Source of the DNA: Pseudomonadota bacterium
Lineage (GTDB): Bacteria > Pseudomonadota > Gammaproteobacteria > Steroidobacterales > SZUA-146
Direction of reading: 5' to 3'
NCBI GenBank assembly: GCA_039028935.1
Contig: JBCCHD010000003.1
Coordinates: 111,683-175,682 of the forward strand
DNA: 64,000 nucleotides
The position numbers were made by a program, and so were the translations under genes. The notes below the pieces were generated by a model. The model was given only the letters and a program-made list of their open reading frames with translations. It did no database searches and had not been told where the DNA came from. Positions 38,101 to 43,811 of the stretch are shown here, piece after piece. How positions within the stretch are numbered: the stretch's first letter is position 1; the number at the start of each line of letters is the position of its first letter.

Positions 38101-38285
38101 TTGATTACTCGGTGATATTGGATGGCAGTGGTGACCAGTTCGGTTCAACGGTCGGCAATGCAACCAAGGTGGGCATTCGCGCGCTGTACCGTACGAATGA
38201 TGAGAACTCACCGCTGGACGAGTTTTTGGATGGTGAAAACGACTACATTTTTCAAACCGTGTTCTACTTTAACTATCTGTTTTAA
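35145..38285 (+). CDS. Clan GH-A glycosidase barrel fused to a predicted outer-membrane beta-barrel
   Basis: A 1046-residue exported protein (signal peptide to about AAAQ, residue 33). Residues about 40-405 form a GH2-C/GH5-like TIM barrel opening with WKLQVNGEDFYIKGIVWGY; the likely acid/base is Glu180 in FAFGNESN and the nucleophile Glu280 in VVFFEFGSD. A short charged helix (about 425-445) leads into some 600 residues with no enzyme motif but many alternating amphipathic strands and aromatic girdles, ending DYIFQTVFYFNYLF with a C-terminal Phe. That is the hallmark of a BAM-inserted barrel. The gene follows the giant GH16 gene by 53 bp. The fusion would fix a glucanase directly on a pore or anchor in the outer membrane. 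Confidence 0.75.
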   Translation: MAYNNVLSGGKTIVALALALVSLMVASNAAAQADRVTTYKDDQGWKLQVNGEDFYIKGIVWGYTPRNENYSYNLWGHSDDHIRKVLDYDFGLMKAAGVNAIRSFSMIPPKWITYIYREHGIMTVVNPLMGRYGYLVGGRWIPNTDYSDPLTRATLKKDMLEIVNQYKDVPGVLMFAFGNESNYQLSWTSFEIENLPEGERNTEKARYLYSLFNEVMKAGKEIAPNHPFTIVNGDIQYIDLIAEYCVDMDLLGSNVYRGVSFTDLWARVDEKLDVPVVFFEFGSDAFNAREFQEDQYAQASVLQQQWQEMYNKSYGNGEEGNAIGGFVFEWRDEWWKYLQTENLDVQDNNASWSNQAYLFDWAEGKNNMNEEWFGITALGTRNSDGVYTARPRMAYDVLKEIWALDPYNLKKSSFNQSIRDINMDYLELKGEVRLLKSESKEQKQKLQFTGGSLIGELVLKGTEQDISLNGENGTEFEDGQMIFLDFGLQPTDNIEGQFTLNILGNVADKEPLEIQYGRRGLPLVLRGLQQIGEEFETRDITFNDRERIEIYDFSATYQGENFDVEAFYHVPRFHWGYKGDFYGLLWETTDMEGQDIWNSKAPEGIEFIGKNQFEGLTILAGPEVYWGANPKIMLKYDRKFGKTDMTFIHSEDIARQGESSSATAATLRQSRQTTVYAKRPLTDGMTLELGAIVSSTEEIDEEFSRVVGTEIIRDQIDFEDTLGVKAKLSFPLFGSLAYIGANYGGLVADGGQPLRELGTQLPYSSQGNKQEYEAGVMMNFGYWMVFPRILYRDNLVHANPILESSVSPLGVLNPGITPRDTDSDPFAVLDAREARSAELMITYDPTGATPFYDWDNDLREDAPFAFNIGLNYTNYPTPTDASLFFFEPASINASFGVGLPAEEVWSVRSRMVFNPNSRMKYIANFMTGKQQSTGDPNGGTREFWELSGKAVIGGKHIISGYFKKDAFGPYDFHRQFNVTFPEQYNIDYSVILDGSGDQFGSTVGNATKVGIRALYRTNDENSPLDEFLDGENDYIFQTVFYFNYLF

Positions 38286-38427
38286 CGGGTGGTTGACCAG
38301 CACGTAGAGGGTCGGTGCCGAGTAATGTGTTGAGCACAGCACCGCAAAGAAGTAAACAACTTGTTGCAAGCGCACACAATCCGCAGATAGCGATAACGGC
38401 TGAGTGCGATATTTAGGAACTATTATC

Positions 38428-39162
38428 ATGAGTCATCAAACCTCTAACACATGGCGCGTCCGCACAGCCGGCATGGTGTTCGCCGCGACAGCGCTGCTTG
38501 TCTTAAGCGGTTGCAACGAACTGGAGCGTGATGAAAGTGACGGCGAAGTCGTTACCGAAATCGTGCTGCCAACCGATACCTTGCTTAATCTTTCGTGCGC
38601 CGATATGGGTATCTATATTGAAACGTGCGTGCTCGAGGATCCGGACAATCCTTTCCGCGATGCGCTTATTCGTGAGTTTGATGTCAACAACTCTGAGGCG
38701 GAAACCAAATTTGATTTGGTTAACCAAATTCCGGCTGGTCCCAACTATGCGAAAGCGCGCGTTTATTTTTGGTCGACCGCACTGGCGCGACGTGCCTCAG
38801 GGGAAAATCAGTGGTTTACGGCCCGCGCGCTGCACGAGTTGTTTAACGTCAATGGCGACCCGATCATCCAACAACAAGCTCTGCGAGCGTATCGCTCGGT
38901 ACTCGATAACTTTTTTGGTTCAGTGGTGTTTTTCGAGTGCTGTGCCAATGTCAATCCGAGTGGCAATCCCGTGCCATTTTCCATTCCGCTCAACGAGCTC
39001 GCGGCGGATGACATCTACCGCACGGCCGCGACTGGTTTTGCGCGATTGATTCCAGGGGATCCGCTGCTCGCGCTGTCAGCATTGTCTGAGTGGGGTTACT
39101 CGTATCAACCGGCTACACCGCCCAATTTTGATAACGGTGTCGTCAGTATTAACGGTGGCTAG
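38428..39162 (+). CDS. Lipoprotein of unknown function in the glucan cluster
   Basis: A 244-residue lipoprotein with lipobox VLSGC (Cys29) and then an acidic linker (ELERDESDGE). The rest is helical, with features such as FDLVNQIPAGPNYAKARVYFWSTALARR and a double-Cys segment FFECCANVNPSG. I do not recognise the family; the helical body recalls glycan-binding or TPR-like surface lipoproteins, but no repeat is clear. AGGAAC before ATG 38428 supports this start. The next glycosidase gene overlaps its 3' end by about 8 bp. Confidence 0.7.
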   Translation: MSHQTSNTWRVRTAGMVFAATALLVLSGCNELERDESDGEVVTEIVLPTDTLLNLSCADMGIYIETCVLEDPDNPFRDALIREFDVNNSEAETKFDLVNQIPAGPNYAKARVYFWSTALARRASGENQWFTARALHELFNVNGDPIIQQQALRAYRSVLDNFFGSVVFFECCANVNPSGNPVPFSIPLNELAADDIYRTAATGFARLIPGDPLLALSALSEWGYSYQPATPPNFDNGVVSINGG

Positions 39163-41086
39163 CAACCCATTCAACAACGCACAGCCATCCTACCCAACGC
39201 GTTGCGCCACACTGTCTAGGCGTTGGGGTCTCTTCAGCATATTGGCCGGTGTGTTGATCCATGCGTGTGATTTGCCCAAGTCGATTGTCCGACGACAACG
39301 ACTGGTTCGTGATGGGATTGTCCGCGCGGCCATCGCGTTGCTCGGATTTGCAATTACGTCTCCGGTCCTCGCTGAGCCAATTCCTGTCACACTCACGAAA
39401 ACGGACAGTGGCTGGCAGCTCCTGAGGGGCGGCGAGCCATACGTAATTCGTGGCGCGGGGGGCACCGGCCCGATGGCGCAACTCGCGGCCACGGGCGCAA
39501 ACTCTATTCGGACTTGGGGCGTAGAAGGCGCGGATGCCATTCTTGATGAGGCCCACGCGCTTGGACTGACCGTCACGATCGGCATCTGGCTCGGTCACGA
39601 GCGTCATGGCTTTGACTATGGCGATGAAGCGCAGGTGGCCGAGCAAATGGCACGGGCCAAAGCGGCTGTGCTCGCCCACAAAGACCATCCGGCATTGCTT
39701 ATGTGGGGCATTGGCAATGAAATGGAGGGCTTTGGTGACGGCAATGATCCGACGATCTGGAAAGCGGTGAACGATATCGCGGCAATGGTCAAAGAACTGG
39801 ATCCGCATCACCCCACTATGACCGTGACTGCCGAGATTGGCGGTGATCGAGTTGAGTGGCTGCACCGGCGCAGTCCGGCGATCGATGTGCATGGCATTAA
39901 CTCCTACGGCGGCGCGCCCTCCTTGCCCAAGCGCTTGGCCGAGGCGGGCGCCACAAAGCCGTATGTCCTGACCGAATTTGGCACCGTCGGCTCGTGGGAA
40001 TCGGGTAAGACCGCGTGGGGTTCGCCCTACGAGCAAACCAGCACCGAAAAGGCGGCGTTTTTTAAACTCAGCTATGAATCCGCCGTGCTTGAGCAACCGG
40101 GCAAAGCACTTGGCGCGTATGTCTTTACCTGGGGTTTCAAAATGGAGGGCACCGCGACATGGCTGGGCTTACTTTTGCCCGATGGTTCAACGATTGCCAC
40201 AGTCGACGCCATGACCGAATACTGGACTGGTGAACCACCGGCCAATCGTTCTCCGGTGGTGACGCCTCTGCGCATCGACGGACCTGATCAGGTGAAACCG
40301 GGCGCGTTGATCTCCGTATCCACCGACGTGTCCGATCCAGAATCCAAGTCGCTGACCGCCCGATGGACGTTGAGGCCCGAGTCCAGCGAAATGTTGACGG
40401 GCGGTGATTTTCGCCGCGATCTGCCCGATATACCCGAAGCGATTGTTGAGGCAACCCTCGATGACGTGCGACTGCGCATGCCGCCTGAACCTGGCGCGTA
40501 TCGTCTCTTCTACTACGTCAATGATGGAGCGGGAAAAGCGGCGACTGCCAGCCTGCCGATTCTCGTGATGGGCACGCCGCGTCCCCGTCTGCCAATCGAC
40601 GTTTATACCGACGGGCTTGAGGCGATGCCCTGGGCGCCGGCTGGCTGGATGGGTAACGTCGATGACTTGACCCTCGACGGGGATTATCGAGCTAGCGTCC
40701 ATCGTGGTGATCGCAGTGTGCGTCTGCATTACACTGGCACCTTTAACTGGGTAGGCGTGGCCTGGCAGCACCCGCCCAACAACTGGGGTGATCAAGAAGG
40801 TGGCTTCGACGTGACCGGCGCGCGCGCGCTGGAAGTCTGGGCGCGCGGTGAATACGGCGGGGAAAAGGTCACCTTTGGCGTTGGAATTATCGGTAACGAC
40901 AAGCCTTTCGCCGATTCGGCAATCGTCAAAGGCAAAGCGGTCGAGCTGACCGATTCTTGGACACGCTACACCGTGCCGCTAAGTCGCAAAGATCTCAGCA
41001 GTATCAAAACGGCGTTTGTGATTACGATTAGTGGCCGCCGCACACCGGTAACCGTGTATCTCGACGACGTTCGTTTCGTAAAATAA
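39155..41086 (+). CDS. Secreted clan GH-A glycosidase with C-terminal beta-sandwich
   Basis: A glycosidase of about 640 residues with a GH2-C/GH5-like TIM barrel that opens GWQLLRGGEPYVIRGAGG. The acid/base is Glu in GIGNEMEG and the nucleophile Glu in VLTEFGTVG. A linker domain (about 400-470) precedes a C-terminal sandwich (PIDVYTDGLEAMPW to DDVRFVK) resembling carbohydrate-binding modules. A good signal peptide core (IVRAAIALLGFAITSPVLA) lies about 60 residues after the earliest start. No ATG precedes it, so the start is uncertain: GTG 39155, TTG 39128 or a later non-ATG codon. A frameshift near the 5' end is possible. Confidence 0.75.
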   Translation: MASNPFNNAQPSYPTRCATLSRRWGLFSILAGVLIHACDLPKSIVRRQRLVRDGIVRAAIALLGFAITSPVLAEPIPVTLTKTDSGWQLLRGGEPYVIRGAGGTGPMAQLAATGANSIRTWGVEGADAILDEAHALGLTVTIGIWLGHERHGFDYGDEAQVAEQMARAKAAVLAHKDHPALLMWGIGNEMEGFGDGNDPTIWKAVNDIAAMVKELDPHHPTMTVTAEIGGDRVEWLHRRSPAIDVHGINSYGGAPSLPKRLAEAGATKPYVLTEFGTVGSWESGKTAWGSPYEQTSTEKAAFFKLSYESAVLEQPGKALGAYVFTWGFKMEGTATWLGLLLPDGSTIATVDAMTEYWTGEPPANRSPVVTPLRIDGPDQVKPGALISVSTDVSDPESKSLTARWTLRPESSEMLTGGDFRRDLPDIPEAIVEATLDDVRLRMPPEPGAYRLFYYVNDGAGKAATASLPILVMGTPRPRLPIDVYTDGLEAMPWAPAGWMGNVDDLTLDGDYRASVHRGDRSVRLHYTGTFNWVGVAWQHPPNNWGDQEGGFDVTGARALEVWARGEYGGEKVTFGVGIIGNDKPFADSAIVKGKAVELTDSWTRYTVPLSRKDLSSIKTAFVITISGRRTPVTVYLDDVRFVK

Positions 41087-41097
41087 GCCCATAATCG

Positions 41098-41158
41098 GCG
41101 TCACAAAAGTGACATAAAACGATCACACTCTCGTCATATCGGTGTGGTCTCCTACAAT
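41098..41158 (+). promoter_or_regulatory. Pho-box-like array and promoter of the response regulator gene
   Basis: Four 7-bp units start at 41098 (GCGTCAC), 41109 (GTGACAT), 41120 (CGATCAC) and 41131 (TCGTCAT), an exact 11-bp period with 4-bp, mostly AAAA, spacers. Each matches the Pho-box unit CTGTCAY at 5 of 7 positions. A -10 TACAAT follows at 41153-41158, and no -35 is needed in PhoB-activated promoters. The implied leader is about 20 nt. Confidence 0.6.
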
Positions 41159-41183
41159 TATCTTCCTGATTGTACGAGATGCG

Positions 41184-41879
41184 ATGCCGTTTGCCAGTAT
41201 AGTTCTTGCGGATTCTAATCCAACGATTGCCGAAGCGGCGATTCGAAAACTAGCCATTTCGGGTCATTCGGTAAGACGCGCAGAAAACGCGTGCGGCGCT
41301 ATGTCGCTGCTGCGCGACAGCAAGAGCGAACTCATTATTGTTGATTTCAATCTTCCCGACGTTGTCGGATTGGATCTGCTGCGCGAAATCAAAAATGACC
41401 CCCGACTTCATAGTGTACGCGTGCTGATGACTTCACCGAATGGTCATCGAGATGCCGTCGAAGCACTTGAGGCAGGGGCCGATGATTATTTGCCTAAGCC
41501 TTATAGCCTCGATGAATTGAATGCACGCGTGGCCACAGCATTGCGCCGGCCGCCGGTTAGTCGCGTTATTGAGACAACAGAACGAGTGGGTTCAATTTTA
41601 GTGGATGATGTGAGTTGTCAAGTCACCGCCAATGGTTCCCCAGTAGATCTTTCGCCGCTCGAGTACCGCTTGTTGAGTTTCTTGATTAGAAATCCCGGGC
41701 GTATGTTCACACGAGGTCAGTTAATCAGCAACGTCTGGCATGACGTCGAGTGTGTACACGCTCGCACTGTTGATGTAAATGTGCGGCGCCTACGTAGTCG
41801 TCTTGCTGAACAGGGTTGCGACCGTTACATACAGACCGTGCGTGGAAAAGGGTACCGGCTTCAAGCGCAGTACAGCTAG
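41184..41879 (+). CDS. Orphan PhoB-like response regulator
   Basis: A 231-residue OmpR/PhoB-family regulator. The receiver has Asp10, phosphoacceptor Asp54 (IIVDFNLPD), Thr83 and Lys105 at E. coli PhoB positions, but PhoB Glu9 is replaced by Ala9 (VLADSN), which may weaken magnesium binding. The winged-helix domain ends with RTVDVNVRRLRSRL and YIQTVRGKGYRL, nearly the recognition helix and wing of PhoB. No histidine kinase gene is adjacent. ATG 41184 is preceded by GAG; the frame is open further upstream but into the promoter. A Pho-box-like array precedes the gene, so it is probably autoregulated or controlled by the main PhoB. Confidence 0.88.
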   Translation: MPFASIVLADSNPTIAEAAIRKLAISGHSVRRAENACGAMSLLRDSKSELIIVDFNLPDVVGLDLLREIKNDPRLHSVRVLMTSPNGHRDAVEALEAGADDYLPKPYSLDELNARVATALRRPPVSRVIETTERVGSILVDDVSCQVTANGSPVDLSPLEYRLLSFLIRNPGRMFTRGQLISNVWHDVECVHARTVDVNVRRLRSRLAEQGCDRYIQTVRGKGYRLQAQYS

Positions 41880-41905
41880 TCGTTGAATTTACAACAATTA
41901 GTTTT

Positions 41906-41959
41906 TTGAAATAAAACTTTAACATTCGTGAAACGGCTTTGTCACACAAGCCGTAGAAC
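41906..41959 (+). promoter_or_regulatory. Second, weaker Pho-box-like array
   Basis: Units at 41906 (TTGAAAT), 41917 (CTTTAAC), 41928 (GTGAAAC) and 41939 (TTGTCAC) again keep an exact 11-bp period. Only the last is a good match to CTGTCAY (6 of 7). A -10 candidate TAGAAC lies at 41954-41959. A hairpin (ACGGCTT 41933-41939, AAGCCGT 41948-41954) overlaps the array and may instead end the regulator transcript. Confidence 0.4.
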
Positions 41960-42044
41960 ATGCCAGCCGAAATGCAGGTGTTCTCGTGTCAAGTGAAAAG
42001 GATCTTCCGCGCCTGTTAACAGTAATTTTTTGGAGTGTAAGAAA

Positions 42045-43703
42045 ATGATTTTTAAGCGCGCTCTCGCGATTTCGCTGGCCTGTGTACTCGTTGGTTGTGG
42101 GGGAGGAGACATCAATATAGAGCCTCGAACCACGGTGGAGAACAGCAACAACACTACCAACACGGGCGCTACTAACCCAAATGCCAATGCTAACGATGTA
42201 TGTGCTTCGTATACGAATTCAGGGGGCCAAGTCATCGAGGGCGTGTTTGATGGCACCAACTGTAACTATAGCCCTTCGTTTGTCGATGCCGGCAACAACC
42301 TAACTGTGGATATGACCATTCCAGCGCTTGATAACGGCGGCGCACATATCTTCGAGGGTAGTCTCTTCGTCGGCGAAACGTACGACAATGATTCTGACAT
42401 GATGGTGGCAGGCATTTCAGAAGGTGGAGATGGCCCTGTTTTGACGGTTGAGGCGGGTGCGACGGTTGCCTTTCAGTCCAGCTCTGACTTCATGATCATT
42501 AACCGTGGATCTCAGTTGTTTGCGGTTGGCACTGCCGATCAACCGATCACTTTCACCTCGGTGTCGGATGTTACCGGCACGTTGCCAAGCTTCGACGCTG
42601 TGCAGCAGTGGGGTGGCATGGTGATCAATGGTTTCGGCGTGACGAACAAATGCGACTATACGGGCTCAAGAGCGGGCGGCGATCTCGCCACCACGGACTG
42701 TCATGTCGATGCAGAGGGCGCCGCGGGACTCGATGAGTCGCAATACGGTGGCGATAATGACGATGATAGCTCGGGACGCCTGGAGTACGTTGTCATCAAG
42801 CACACGGGTGCAACGGTTGGCAACGGCGATGAACTTAACGGCATTTCATTTGGCGGAGTGGGCCGCAACACGATCGTCGAGAATTTACAAGTTTACTCTA
42901 CGTTTGACGATGGCATCGAAATGTTCGGCGGTGCGGTCAGTTTCAAGAATTTTGCTGCGCTATATGTTCGTGATGATTCAATTGACATTGACGAAGGCTG
43001 GTCCGGGTCGATTGAAAATGCGTTGGTGATTCAGGCCGGTGGTATTGGTAACCATTGCATCGAAGCGGATGGGATTGGCTCATTTAGTGGACTCACTGCG
43101 GTCGAAGTCGAAGCGGTAATCGCTCAAGGAATCAACTCTCGGGCCACAATTAGCAACCTCACGTGTATTATTTCTCCGAGCGAAGCTCAGGGTGATTTTG
43201 ATCCCGGCGCGGGCTGGCGCCTACGCGAAGGTCTCTTCGCAGATATTTCCGATTCGATGGTCATTACGTCGTTCGGCGTCGATTCAGCCGACAATAATTA
43301 CTGCCTGCGCATCGACAATCGCTCTCAACAAGCTGCTCAGGATGGTGACTTGACCATTTCATCATCCGTGTTTGCCTGTGAAGAGCGAACCAATGGTGGA
43401 TCCTTGCCGAATGGAACCTCGGTCGAGCAATTCGCGATAGACAGCGGTAATACATTTGCCACGCTCGCTGGGCAGACTAACCCCACCGCAGCAAATGATT
43501 CGGATCTTCAGCTCTTGGAAGGCGCTCCTCCCATTTACTCCATCGACTACGCCACCATGAGTGTGGACGGCATGATGCTACCAGGTGCACCACAAGACGG
43601 CGCCTACATCGGTGGGCTTAGCTTAGGTGATGTGAACTGGGCGGCTGACTGGACATTCGGCATCTTTGATGGCGCTCGATCTGAGTCTCTTTGGATCGAA
43701 TAG
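42045..43703 (+). CDS. Right-handed beta-helix lipoprotein
   Basis: A 552-residue lipoprotein (lipobox VLVGC, Cys18) with a low-complexity Asn/Thr linker at about 30-55. The body has short parallel strand repeats, for example RLEYVVIKHTGAT, NGISFGGVGRNTIVENLQV, DDGIEMFGGAVSFKNFAAL and DDSIDIDEGWSGSIENALV, typical of a right-handed beta-helix. Similar proteins sit beside TonB receptors in several phyla and are of unproven function. GGAG before ATG 42045 fits. A TonB-dependent receptor follows after 108 bp; together with the Pho-box-like arrays this suggests surface capture of a phosphorus-containing ligand, which remains an inference. Confidence 0.75.
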   Translation: MIFKRALAISLACVLVGCGGGDINIEPRTTVENSNNTTNTGATNPNANANDVCASYTNSGGQVIEGVFDGTNCNYSPSFVDAGNNLTVDMTIPALDNGGAHIFEGSLFVGETYDNDSDMMVAGISEGGDGPVLTVEAGATVAFQSSSDFMIINRGSQLFAVGTADQPITFTSVSDVTGTLPSFDAVQQWGGMVINGFGVTNKCDYTGSRAGGDLATTDCHVDAEGAAGLDESQYGGDNDDDSSGRLEYVVIKHTGATVGNGDELNGISFGGVGRNTIVENLQVYSTFDDGIEMFGGAVSFKNFAALYVRDDSIDIDEGWSGSIENALVIQAGGIGNHCIEADGIGSFSGLTAVEVEAVIAQGINSRATISNLTCIISPSEAQGDFDPGAGWRLREGLFADISDSMVITSFGVDSADNNYCLRIDNRSQQAAQDGDLTISSSVFACEERTNGGSLPNGTSVEQFAIDSGNTFATLAGQTNPTAANDSDLQLLEGAPPIYSIDYATMSVDGMMLPGAPQDGAYIGGLSLGDVNWAADWTFGIFDGARSESLWIE

Positions 43704-43728
43704 GTTAGGGAAAGTAATAGAGCAGTAA

Positions 43729-43761
43729 CAATGGCGCTCTCAGATTCTGGGAGCGCCATTG
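43729..43761 (+). terminator. Hairpin between beta-helix lipoprotein and TonB receptor
   Basis: CAATGGCGCTC (43729-43739) pairs perfectly over 11 bp with GAGCGCCATTG (43751-43761) around an 11-nt loop. The T tract after it is poor. It may be a leaky terminator or RNA-processing hairpin that lowers receptor expression relative to the lipoprotein. Confidence 0.55.
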
Positions 43762-43811
43762 GTTGTTAACAACGGCAGCCGCACGCTGTCCATTGATTGC
43801 AGAGAGAATTT

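Noticed and set aside
39149..40096. 315-codon minus-strand frame opposite the secreted GH-A glycosidase
   Set aside because: The plus-strand frame has catalytic motifs and a signal peptide; the antisense frame has none.
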